Source: an uncultured Eubacteriales bacterium (GTDB taxonomy: Bacteria > Bacillota > Clostridia > Oscillospirales > Acutalibacteraceae). From it: 12,977 nt of DNA. The stretch is taken from contig ONWI01000221.1 of assembly GCA_900321515.1 (NCBI GenBank), positions 1 through 12,977 of the forward strand, given 5' to 3'. The notes under the pieces were generated by a model, which searched no databases, was not told the origin of the DNA, and worked only from the letters and a program-made list of their open reading frames with translations. Each line of letters begins with the position of its first letter. Positions within the stretch are counted from its first letter, which is position 1. The translations under genes and the position numbers were made by a program. Positions 7,249-12,977 of the stretch are shown here, one piece after another.

Positions 7249-7287
7249 AAAAAAGCGAAGCGACGGATTTTTCGCAACGCTCTTTTT
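7249..7287 (+). terminator. Possible weak terminator or attenuating hairpin before hslO
   Basis: An A-run (7249-7254) precedes GCGAA (7255-7259), which pairs with TTCGC (7271-7275); a second option pairs AGCG (7259-7262) with CGCT (7278-7281). A T-run (7283-7287) follows, and the hslO Shine-Dalgarno AGGAGG (7289-7294) begins right after it. It may end the upstream transcript or control entry into hslO. The stem is short and the call is tentative. Confidence 0.35.
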
Positions 7288-7300
7288 CAGGAGGAATAAT

Positions 7301-8215
7301 ATGAGCAAATTGGTAAGATGCATAACAACCGACGGGCTTGTGATGGCAGCGGCTATAGATTCCACCGATATCGTGCGCAAAGCGCAGGAGCTTCACCGCA
7401 CCACTCCCGTAATCACTTCGGCGCTCGGCAGACTGCTGACAGGCGCTTCCATCATGGGCAACAAGCTGAAGGAGGACAACGCCTCGTTGACTCTCAGAAT
7501 GAACGGAGGCGGTCCGGCAGGTTCAATAATAGCTGTTTCGGACAGCAGGGGCAATGTCCGCGGCTATGCCCAGGAAGCAGGTCTTTTCCTGCGTCCGAAC
7601 GCCAAGGGACAGCTTGACGTTTCCGGAGCGATAGGCAGGAACGGCACCGTTACGGTCATCAAGGATTACGGATACGGACAGCCCTATTGTACCCAGACGC
7701 CCATTGTGACGGGGGAGGTCGCGGAGGATCTCACCGCATACTACGCCATAAGCGAGCAGGTGCCTACAATATTCTGCATAGGCGTGCATTTTGATGAAAA
7801 ATGCAAACTGGACAAGGCGGGCGGATTGCTTATTCAGCTTATGCCGGCGGCGGATCACCGCGAGATAGAAAAGCTGGAGGAAATGCTGAAAACCATGCCT
7901 CCGGTCACGCGGATGCTGCTGGACGGAGATACTCCCGAGCAGATTCTTCACCGAACGCTTCCCGGCTTTGAGCTGGAGATATTTGACAGTCAGGAGGTTG
8001 AATACCGCTGCGACTGTTCGCTCGAGCGGGTTGAGAATGCCTTCATGACCATGCAGCCGGACGAGATACGGGGGCTTGCTGATGAAAGCGGAAAGGCGGA
8101 GGTGCTCTGCCACTTCTGCAACAAGAAATACTACGTCAGCCGCGAGCGTCTTGAGGAACTTGCGCGGATTCAGGAATCCCGTAGGAACCAGTCAGACGGC
8201 AAACATGATAATTGA
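7301..8215 (+). CDS. hslO: Redox-regulated chaperone Hsp33
   Basis: Hsp33 is a cytosolic holdase switched on by oxidative unfolding. The 304 residues fit the family. The N-terminal substrate-binding domain shows LTGASIMGNKLK (46-57), NGGGPAGSIIAVSD (68-81), RGYAQEAG (87-94) and GRNGTVTVIKDYG (112-124). The C-terminal redox switch has the four zinc cysteines in the order CxC then CxxC: Cys237 and Cys239 (YRCDCS), Cys270 and Cys273 (LCHFCNKKYYVS). All four switch residues are present, so it should be functional. ATG 7301 follows a strong AGGAGG (7289-7294) six nt upstream. No clear promoter was found just upstream, so read-through from the methyltransferase operon, or a weak promoter, may drive it. 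The gene ends with TGA before an AT-rich stretch. Confidence 0.97.
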   Translation: MSKLVRCITTDGLVMAAAIDSTDIVRKAQELHRTTPVITSALGRLLTGASIMGNKLKEDNASLTLRMNGGGPAGSIIAVSDSRGNVRGYAQEAGLFLRPNAKGQLDVSGAIGRNGTVTVIKDYGYGQPYCTQTPIVTGEVAEDLTAYYAISEQVPTIFCIGVHFDEKCKLDKAGGLLIQLMPAADHREIEKLEEMLKTMPPVTRMLLDGDTPEQILHRTLPGFELEIFDSQEVEYRCDCSLERVENAFMTMQPDEIRGLADESGKAEVLCHFCNKKYYVSRERLEELARIQESRRNQSDGKHDN

Positions 8216-8300
8216 GTTATATTTTTTAATGCAATAGTAATAAAATGTTAATATCCAATGTAATCAATTAAATTTTCTGTAATTATTTGTTAAATTAGTC

Positions 8301-8329
8301 TTGACTTTTTAATTCTTTTGTAATATAAT
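8301..8329 (+). promoter_or_regulatory. Near-consensus promoter for a non-coding RNA
   Basis: TTGACT (8301-8306), 17-bp spacer, perfect TATAAT (8324-8329). The 85 bp before it (8216-8300) are very AT-rich, like an UP element, and hold no gene. The predicted start, about 8336, coincides with the first base of a strong closing stem. No open reading frame with a ribosome binding site follows, so the promoter seems to serve an RNA gene. This is one of the best promoters in the window. Confidence 0.75.
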
Positions 8330-8335
8330 GTTAAC

Positions 8336-8457
8336 CGTTGAAGGGAGAGCCCCGGTCAGTTGTTGCGGACAAGCCGTTGCAGGTTGACTGTTGCGTGCAG
8401 ACCGTGGGTAAGTTTCCGCAATTCCTTCAGCGCGTTACATAGATTGTGTCTTTTTTA
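8336..8457 (+). ncRNA. Predicted structured non-coding RNA, family not recognised
   Basis: A closing stem pairs CGTTGAAGG (8336-8344) with CCTTCAGCG (8424-8432), extended by two more pairs. A second helix pairs GCCCCGGTC (8349-8357) with GACCGTGGGT (8400-8409) with one bulged T. A central hairpin pairs about 8362-8368 with 8374-8380 around ACAAG. Part of the second helix (8355-8357) could instead pair with GAC (8386-8388), allowing two conformations. The U-rich run at 8451-8456 follows a weak hairpin, and a strong terminator lies at 8476-8515, so the RNA could be about 120 or about 180 nt. It lacks the SRP RNA signature GGAAGGAAGC and known riboswitch cores I could recall. A rod-like shape recalls 6S RNA, but I cannot support that name. 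Confidence 0.55.
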
Positions 8458-8475
8458 TATCGTTCCCCATCCACA

Positions 8476-8515
8476 AATACAAAGCCGTCCTTGTCAAAAA
8501 GGGCGGCTTTGTATT
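8476..8515. terminator. Bidirectional terminator between convergent transcripts
   Basis: AATACAAAGCCGTCC (8476-8490) pairs over 15 bp with GGGCGGCTTTGTATT (8501-8515) around a 10-nt loop. The GC core is flanked by A-rich and T-rich arms on both sides, so it can act in both directions. It would end the RNA transcript coming from the left and the signal peptidase-like gene coming from the right, whose stop lies 30 nt away. Confidence 0.78.
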
Positions 8516-8545
8516 ATCAATACGGTTTTTCAAAATGAGGCGGGA

Positions 8546-9022
8546 TTAATCCCTGTCCCTTACGCAAAACGCCGAAACGGCAAATATGACAAATGTCACG
8601 CCCATGGCTATAACGCTGAAAAGCAGACCGTTGCCGGCAGTAAGCCAATGAGCGTATTTTCCGAGCATTGGCACAGAAAATGAGGTACCCTTGCCGGAAA
8701 TCTTGCGGTAGGGAAGGGAGACACTGCCGCTGTTTGCCCTGACAGTAATTACGGAAGCCGCTTTGTCATTTGTCATGACCTGAGAACCGACCGCCGTCTG
8801 TCCCCTGTAATAGAGCGCAATGTCGCCTTCGCTCAGTCCGTCCGGTGATATCTCGCTCACAAAGGCGAGAGCCCCGTCGCTGTAGATGCTGTCGGCGTTG
8901 TTGCCAAGTACCGGACAGACAGAGAATCCGAGCAGCGGAAGTATTCCGAAGAAAATTATCAGCACAACACATTGGAATACAAGCAGCAAGCCGGAAATTG
9001 CCCTGATTATTTTAGCTGTCAT
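8546..9022 (-). CDS. SipW-like signal peptidase homologue, apparently catalytically dead
   Basis: The 158-residue protein has membrane segments at about 8-32 and 130-153 with an extracytoplasmic domain between, the layout of SipW/ER-type signal peptidase I. The order of family landmarks is kept: the VLSGSMEPTI..G box aligns without gaps to VLGNNADSIYSDG (38-50), GDI (66-68), the THRV position aligns to GSQVM (79-83), the KGDAN position to VRANSG (94-99), then YRKISGKG (105-112) and the SIPYLG-like SVPMLGKY (116-123). The nucleophile Ser is Asn42, the general base His/Lys is Ser80 and the GD pair is absent. It is therefore probably a pseudoenzyme; its role is unknown. The start at 9022 has AAAAGGGG upstream, with a good promoter (9087-9059). 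It is divergent from the LytTR operon. Confidence 0.7.
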   Translation of the reverse strand: MTAKIIRAISGLLLVFQCVVLIIFFGILPLLGFSVCPVLGNNADSIYSDGALAFVSEISPDGLSEGDIALYYRGQTAVGSQVMTNDKAASVITVRANSGSVSLPYRKISGKGTSFSVPMLGKYAHWLTAGNGLLFSVIAMGVTFVIFAVSAFCVRDRD

Positions 9023-9058
9023 TTTTTTTAATCCCCTTTTTCTTAGATTTACAATATA

Positions 9059-9087
9059 ATTATAAAGCCTGCCGTGCCGAATTGCAA
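9059..9087 (-). promoter_or_regulatory. Promoter of the signal peptidase-like gene
   Basis: Read on the minus strand, TTGCAA (9087-9082), a 17-bp spacer and TATAAT (9064-9059). The ribosome binding site AAAAGGGGAT (9040-9031) lies 8 nt before the start codon. The -35 is 32 bp from the nearer TCTTGCGC repeat of the divergent LytTR promoter. Confidence 0.72.
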
Positions 9088-9119
9088 GTTATATTTTGAA
9101 TATAATATGCTAATATACA

Positions 9120-9148
9120 TCTTGCGCGGAAAAAAATACCTCTTGCGC
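9120..9148 (+). promoter_or_regulatory. Putative LytTR binding site: two direct repeats, 21-bp period
   Basis: TCTTGCGC occurs at 9120-9127 and again at 9141-9148, exactly 21 bp apart from start to start, i.e. two helical turns. LytTR regulators (for example AgrA and VirR) bind pairs of about 9-bp direct repeats with this kind of spacing. The second copy ends 8 to 14 bp before candidate -35 boxes of the downstream LytTR operon, the usual position for an activator. Autoregulation is inferred. Confidence 0.6.
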
Positions 9149-9156
9149 ATTTTTGC

Positions 9157-9190
9157 TTGCAATTGGAAAAATAAAATTGTATCCTATTAT
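9157..9190 (+). promoter_or_regulatory. Candidate promoter(s) of the LytTR/ABC operon
   Basis: Two overlapping options exist: TTGCAA (9157-9162), 17 bp, TATCCT (9180-9185), or TTGGAA (9163-9168), 16 bp, TATTAT (9185-9190). Both are imperfect at one box, as expected for a promoter helped by an activator bound at 9120-9148. An AT-rich TATAAT at 9101-9106 has no suitable -35. Confidence 0.5.
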
Positions 9191-9223
9191 CGTAGTCAAT
9201 TCCGGATAAAGGGAAGTGAAGGC

Positions 9224-9682
9224 TTGAAAGTAACTTTGCACAATATCCAAAGCGGCGAGGAAGAGGTAATTATCAATTATCTCGAAATGAGCCGCGAGGT
9301 GGAGGACATTATCCGTGCGGCATACGGCGACGATGAGAGAATCTGCTGTACTGCCTGTGAGGGAGGTGGGGGAGGCGATTCAAAATTCATGCTGTCGGTC
9401 AGAAACATCCTGTACGCGGAGAGCGTTGACAGGGTCACATTCCTTTACACCGCCGACAGTGTGTACAAATCCTCCTGTTCGTTGCAGACTCTCGAACTGA
9501 TGTATTCTGAAAAAGGCTTTTTCCGCTGCTCAAAATCCATGATAATCAACATCTACCGGATATCCGAGCTGCGCAGCGAATCGGGCGGCAGAATCAACGC
9601 CACCATGGAAAACGGTGAGCATGTAATCATTTCCCGCAGCTATGCCAAGGCATTCCGCCGCGTGCTGAAGAGAGAGGAGTGA
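9224..9682 (+). CDS. Stand-alone LytTR-domain DNA-binding regulator
   Basis: This 152-residue protein ends in a LytTR DNA-binding domain (about 54-150): SVRNILYAESVDRVTFLY (58-75), the F-R-S-hallmark in GFFRCSKSMIINIYRISEL (98-116), and GEHVIISRSYAKAFRRVL (131-148). There is no receiver domain; the N-terminal 40 residues resemble the acidic start of LytTR proteins paired with DUF3021. A five-glycine run (47-51) links the halves, after clustered cysteines (41, 42, 45). The frame is open from 9074, but that would cross the promoter and give a non-family N-terminus. TTG 9224 is preferred, with AGGGAAG (9210-9216) upstream. The membrane protein starts 5 nt after its stop. Its likely target is the direct repeat upstream of its own operon. 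Confidence 0.88.
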   Translation: MKVTLHNIQSGEEEVIINYLEMSREVEDIIRAAYGDDERICCTACEGGGGGDSKFMLSVRNILYAESVDRVTFLYTADSVYKSSCSLQTLELMYSEKGFFRCSKSMIINIYRISELRSESGGRINATMENGEHVIISRSYAKAFRRVLKREE

Positions 9683-9687
9683 TCTCT

Positions 9688-10161
9688 GTGAGAGAAAAAA
9701 TGAAAAGGGCACTCAAAAAGGCGCTTGTCAACGAAATATCCATTGACTTCAAGGCGTGCGTCTATTTCTTCTGTGTGGTTTTTTTCTACTGTGTCGCCAA
9801 GCTCTGTCAGGGAATATTCAGTGTAAAAATAATCACACTTCTGGAAATAGTCCTGACAAATTACGTCATATGTTATATTCAGACCTATCTTTTCAAGAAT
9901 TTTGACGAATCCGACCGTTTCGGAACCAATGAAACAGCGGGCATTCTCACATGCACCTTTTTGTATACCGCGGCGAGCCTGCTCTTTGACTGGTTCGGCG
10001 GGAGCGAGATTGCCACGGCGATATTTGCGTTGTATATCATTTTCACATACATTTGCGTTATTCTTTGCTATATAGTCAAAAGAAGGCTCGAAACAAAACA
10101 GCTTAACAAGCTGCTGAACAGCTTTAAGCAAAATGAAGGGAGAGATCAGCATGAATGCTGA
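9688..10161 (+). CDS. Four-helix membrane protein, DUF3021-like, partner of the LytTR regulator
   Basis: This is a 157-residue integral membrane protein with four hydrophobic helices (about 22-43, 47-69, 84-102, 108-130), a short basic N-terminus and a charged cytoplasmic tail (131-157). Size, topology and position directly after a LytTR gene match DUF3021-type proteins. In the streptococcal LytTR regulatory systems (HdrRM, BrsRM) a membrane partner antagonises the regulator, and this protein may do the same. GTG 9688 is chosen because GAGAGGAG (9672-9679) lies 8 nt upstream; GTG 9679 and ATG 9700 are alternatives. Its last 11 nt overlap the ABC ATPase gene. It is cysteine-rich for a membrane protein. 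The family assignment rests on topology and context, as the sequence itself is divergent. Confidence 0.7.
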   Translation: MREKMKRALKKALVNEISIDFKACVYFFCVVFFYCVAKLCQGIFSVKIITLLEIVLTNYVICYIQTYLFKNFDESDRFGTNETAGILTCTFLYTAASLLFDWFGGSEIATAIFALYIIFTYICVILCYIVKRRLETKQLNKLLNSFKQNEGRDQHEC

Positions 10162-11032
10162 AAACAGCCGCGCAATTTCAATTAAAAACCTGACCAAGAC
10201 CTACGGGAAAAACAGGGGAGTCGATGACGTCACCTTTGATGTCAACAGGGGAGAGATATTCGGCTTTCTGGGACCCAACGGAGCCGGCAAGTCCACTACG
10301 ATACGCTGCCTGCTGGGACTCATCAGACCCACCGGAGGCAGCGCGGATGTGCTGGGCTACGACATAGTCAGGGATCGCCGCGAGATGATGAGACATATAG
10401 GCTACATGCCCTCGGAGACGCAGTTCTATCCGTCCATGAAGGTCTCTGAGGTCATCAGGTTTGCCGCGGACGTCAGGGGAGTGGATTGCCGCGAAGAGGC
10501 GGCAAGGCTCTGCGAATTACTCAAAGTCGATACCGGCAAGCGAGTTGAAGAGCTTTCGCTCGGCAACCGCAAGAAGGTTGGCATAGTCTGCGCCATGCAG
10601 CACAAGCCGGAGCTTTTCATTTTCGATGAGCCGACATCAGGTCTGGATCCGCTCATCCAGGCGGAATTCTTCGAGCTGGTGAAGGAATACAATTCGCAGG
10701 GGGCGACATGCTTCCTGTCGTCTCATGTGCTGTCGGAGATAAGGAAATACTGCGACAGGGCGGCAATAATCCGCGACGGCAGACTCATCGCCTGCGACAC
10801 CATAGATAACCTTGCGCACACCGGAGCAAAATTTGTGCGTGTGGAATCAGAAGATGCCAAAGAACTGACTCTCGAAGGAATGAGCAATGTCGTGCAGAAG
10901 GACGGGATTGTGGAATTCGTCTACAGCGGCAGCATGAACGTGCTGATGAAGGCGCTTTCCGGCGTTGACGTGAAGGACCTGAGCATAGAAGAACCTTCAC
11001 TTGAGGACGTATTCATGCAATATTATGATTGA
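10151..11032 (+). CDS. ABC transporter ATP-binding protein
   Basis: This is the nucleotide-binding subunit of an ABC-2 type exporter. The 293 residues have Walker A GPNGAGKST (41-49), the Q-loop region IGYMPSET (83-90, with Ser in the usual Gln position, as in some relatives of this Firmicutes subgroup), signature LSLGNRKK (135-142), Walker B LFIFDEPTSGLDP (155-167) and H-loop His192 (SSHVLSE). A C-terminal domain of about 70 residues ends in EPSLEDVFMQYY, typical of drug, bacteriocin or Na-export type ATPases. ATG 10151 has AAGGGAGAG (10136-10144) upstream; an upstream ATG 10133 would add six residues. It overlaps the membrane protein gene by 11 nt, and the permease follows directly. The substrate cannot be told from sequence; LytTR-linked exporters often handle peptides or antimicrobials. 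Confidence 0.94.
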   Translation: MNAENSRAISIKNLTKTYGKNRGVDDVTFDVNRGEIFGFLGPNGAGKSTTIRCLLGLIRPTGGSADVLGYDIVRDRREMMRHIGYMPSETQFYPSMKVSEVIRFAADVRGVDCREEAARLCELLKVDTGKRVEELSLGNRKKVGIVCAMQHKPELFIFDEPTSGLDPLIQAEFFELVKEYNSQGATCFLSSHVLSEIRKYCDRAAIIRDGRLIACDTIDNLAHTGAKFVRVESEDAKELTLEGMSNVVQKDGIVEFVYSGSMNVLMKALSGVDVKDLSIEEPSLEDVFMQYYD

Positions 11033-11049
11033 GGAGGATTAATTACGAA

Positions 11050-11841
11050 ATGACCTTGTATAAACATGAACTTAAAATGAACAGACTGAGCTTCATCATC
11101 TGGCTTGTGGGCGTGCTGGCAATGTCTGCGGGGTGTATCTTTCTTTTCCCGCTGATTGATGATTCCATGGCTGACATGTCCGACGCGTTCGCGTCGATGG
11201 GCGGGTTTTCCGCGGCATTCGGTATGGACAAGCTGTCCATAAACACTCTGGAGGGCTTCTTCGGGACGGAGATCGGCACCATTTTCGCCTTGGGCGGAGG
11301 AATGTATTCCGCCCTGCTGGGCATTTCGGCGCTCTCCAAGGAGGAAAGCGGTCATACGGCTGAATTCCTGCACACCCTTACGCTGGGACGCTGCCGGATA
11401 GTCACCGGAAAGCTGTTATCCATACTCATATATCTTGTCCTGTTTGACGTCATTGCACTGGGAGTGTTCACAGGTTCCGCCGCAATGATAGGCGAATCGC
11501 TCAGTTTGAAGAGCCTTATGGGATATATCCTCGCGCAGTTCGCTGCGCAGACAGAGCTTGCGTCGGTTTGTTTTGCGCTGTCGGCAAGTTCCAGGCGCAG
11601 CAGCATCGGCCCCGGACTCGGAATTGCGCTGGTGCTTTACGTCCTTGACATAGTGGCGCGTATCACGGATAAAGCGGAATTCCTCAAATATATCACGCCT
11701 TTCAGCTTTTCCAACGCAACCGACGTGTTTGTGAACAAAGGCTCCGTAGAAGCGGTTCCGCTGTGCATTGGAATATGCGTGACGGCAATAAGCATCTTTG
11801 CCGCGTATTTCATTTACAGAAACAAGGATATTGCTGCCTGA
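11050..11841 (+). CDS. ABC-2 type transporter permease
   Basis: This 263-residue membrane protein is predicted to have six helices (about 14-34, 75-95, 121-143, 157-179, 186-204, 236-256). It opens with MTLYKHELKMNRLSFIIW, the usual amphipathic start of ABC-2 permeases, and has the coupling-helix region KEESGHTAEFLHTLTLGR (97-114), which contacts the ATPase. ATG 11050 gives the family-like start. The Shine-Dalgarno GAGGAGG (11031-11037) is 12 nt away, longer than usual; TTG 11030 lies too close to it to be likely. The gene follows the ATPase with 17 nt between, so the two form one transporter. No terminator is obvious after the stop, and the next 160 bp hold only short GC-rich inverted repeats (for example GTCGG/CCGAC) before the next gene. 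Confidence 0.88.
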   Translation: MTLYKHELKMNRLSFIIWLVGVLAMSAGCIFLFPLIDDSMADMSDAFASMGGFSAAFGMDKLSINTLEGFFGTEIGTIFALGGGMYSALLGISALSKEESGHTAEFLHTLTLGRCRIVTGKLLSILIYLVLFDVIALGVFTGSAAMIGESLSLKSLMGYILAQFAAQTELASVCFALSASSRRSSIGPGLGIALVLYVLDIVARITDKAEFLKYITPFSFSNATDVFVNKGSVEAVPLCIGICVTAISIFAAYFIYRNKDIAA

Positions 11842-12001
11842 CAAAAGAACATTTTACTGAAAATCCTCATATTATGTATTGCGGGAAAAAATAGTACTCG
11901 CGCCGCAGGTGACTGAAAAACCAACCGGAATGATCCGGCTTGCCGGCAGTGAATCCTGTCGGGCGGCTGCCTGCCGACAATATATAAGGAGGACATAGTC
12001 A

Positions 12002-12898
12002 ATGGGAGAGAAAAACGCACAATGCATGGGCGGCAACGCTCAGACCCTCGGCGAGAGAGCGGCTCAGTGCGGCAGACGCGACTGCTTCAAGGAGGCTGTT
12101 TGCATCAATGCCGGCAGAGTTTATGACGCGTGCCGCGACAGGGAATGCCTCGAAGACCTGCAGGTATTTTTTGTAGAGCGCGATCAGGACGTTATCAACA
12201 ATGCCCTCGGTGTACGCCTTAAATCAGCCGATGTGGTAAATGTAGTGATTGATACCGAGCCTGTGCCGTTCAACAGGGGCTATTATTCGGTAGACATAAC
12301 GGTGTATTTCTGTGTAAAGCTGGACGTCACCATGTCGCCGATCAGCCCTTCGTGCGAGGTCAGAGGACTCTGCGTTTACAACAAGAAGGCGATACTCTAT
12401 GGCAGCGAAGGCAGCGTGAAGGTATTCAGTTCGGATTATGTGGGCGGCGACGATGACGAGCAGAATATGCCCGCCGGCAATCTGCCCAAGGCTACGGTGC
12501 AGATCGCGGAGCCTATAGGACTGGGCGCCAGGATTGCTCCGGTATGCCAGTCGCATTATCCGTGCTGCTGCGTGCCGAACCGCGTATCAAGAATGTTTGC
12601 GGGCAGCTTTGACCACAGGCTCGCGGAGAAAGCTGTGAATGTGACACTGGGAATCTTCATGATAATCCAGCTTGAGAGACAGGTACAGATGCTTGTTCCG
12701 GTTTACGATTTCTGTATGCCGGACAAAATCTGTGTCGATTCGGGAAGCGAAAGCCCGTGCGAGCTGTTCAAGAAGATCAGCTTCCCGGCGGACGAATTCT
12801 TCCCGCCCAAGGCGGGCGACCTGCATTGTAGCGAAGCGCAGATGATGCGCGGGCAGAGCGCCGGAGTGAGCAACTGCGGCTGCGGGTGCGGCAATTAA
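12002..12898 (+). CDS. Conserved cysteine-rich clostridial-type protein of unknown function
   Basis: The 298-residue protein has 20 cysteines (positions 8, 23, 28, 34, 44, 49, 104, 118, 124, 182, 188-190, 238, 244, 253, 276, 292, 294, 296), no signal peptide and no membrane helix. Segments such as CINAGRVYDACRDRECLEDL (34-53), VNVVIDTEPVPFNRGYYSVD (79-98) and KKAILYGSEGSVKVFSS (128-144) look like a conserved family I recall only as hypothetical proteins in Clostridia. Beta-rich content and a CGCGCG-like C-terminus suggest a disulfide- or metal-linked structural protein; a spore-coat role is possible but unproven. ATG 12002 follows a strong AAGGAGGA (11986-11993). A repeat element starts 4 nt after the stop. 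I found no clear promoter in the 160 bp upstream. Confidence 0.75.
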   Translation: MGEKNAQCMGGNAQTLGERAAQCGRRDCFKEAVCINAGRVYDACRDRECLEDLQVFFVERDQDVINNALGVRLKSADVVNVVIDTEPVPFNRGYYSVDITVYFCVKLDVTMSPISPSCEVRGLCVYNKKAILYGSEGSVKVFSSDYVGGDDDEQNMPAGNLPKATVQIAEPIGLGARIAPVCQSHYPCCCVPNRVSRMFAGSFDHRLAEKAVNVTLGIFMIIQLERQVQMLVPVYDFCMPDKICVDSGSESPCELFKKISFPADEFFPPKAGDLHCSEAQMMRGQSAGVSNCGCGCGN

Positions 12899-12901
12899 AA
12901 A

Positions 12902-12977
12902 AGTGGACAGTGGACAGTGGGAAGTGGGGAGTAAAGAAAAAGAGAAGAGAGAAAAAAGAAAAGCGGGCAGCGCCGAA
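12902..12977. repeat. Interspersed repeat copy 2, truncated by the window edge
   Basis: Four heptamer units AGTGGAC, AGTGGAC, AGTGGGA, AGTGGGG plus AGT (12902-12932) are followed by a purine tract and AAGCGGGCAGCGCCGAA. The order and sequence match the left half of the element at 5831-5883, with more heptamers here. Both copies start within a few bases of a stop codon. The right end should lie outside the window. Confidence 0.6.

Noticed and set aside
8336..8457. Signal recognition particle RNA
   Set aside because: The conserved apical GGAAGGAAGC sequence is absent.
8360..8683. Plus-strand open frame downstream of the strong promoter at 8301-8329
   Set aside because: It has no ribosome binding site, runs through the terminator hairpin and into the antisense of the signal peptidase-like gene; the region is better read as an RNA gene.
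9074..9223. N-terminal extension of the LytTR protein from ATG 9074
   Set aside because: It would span the direct repeats and promoter and adds 50 residues unlike the family; TTG 9224 has a proper ribosome binding site.
12902..12932. CRISPR-like array
   Set aside because: The 7-bp units are adjacent with no spacers; this is a short tandem repeat at the end of an interspersed element.

Overview
The window (about 13 kb, roughly 50% GC) looks like the chromosome of a low-to-mid GC Firmicute of class Clostridia. The order trigger factor, clpP, clpX, lon, engB is a classic Firmicutes housekeeping arrangement. It is followed by a YerC/TrpR-like regulator, an Hsp33 chaperone and a LytTR/ABC operon, and most genes have strong AGGAGG-type ribosome binding sites. 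An Oscillospiraceae/Ruminococcaceae-like host is my inference, not something the sequence proves.

Region 1 (1-5828) is protein quality control: the C-terminal part of trigger factor, clpP and clpX as a two-gene unit with a structured leader, a strong terminator, then lon with its own near-consensus promoter, overlapped by the ribosome-assembly GTPase engB. Together these genes fold, unfold and degrade cytosolic proteins.

Region 2 (5829-8215) starts with a roughly 105-bp repeat element. A promoter and a perfect palindrome then precede a YerC/YecD-type TrpR-like regulator, which overlaps (ATGA) a YqeM-like SAM methyltransferase. hslO (Hsp33) follows.

Region 3 (8216-9223) is mostly regulatory. 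A near-consensus promoter starts exactly at the closing stem of a predicted structured RNA that I could not assign to a family. A bidirectional terminator separates it from a convergent gene for a SipW-like signal peptidase homologue that has lost its catalytic residues. The divergent intergenic region upstream of that gene carries two TCTTGCGC direct repeats exactly 21 bp apart, next to the promoter of the LytTR operon.

Region 4 (9224-11841) is one tight operon: a stand-alone LytTR DNA-binding protein, a four-helix DUF3021-like membrane protein, an ABC ATPase and an ABC-2 type permease. It resembles the LytTR regulatory systems in which a membrane partner restrains the regulator.

Region 5 (11842-12977) holds a 298-residue protein with 20 cysteines, of unknown function. 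A second copy of the region 2 repeat begins right after its stop codon and runs off the window. The most interesting material is the unassigned RNA, the LytTR direct repeats, the dead signal peptidase, the clpP leader and the interspersed repeat.
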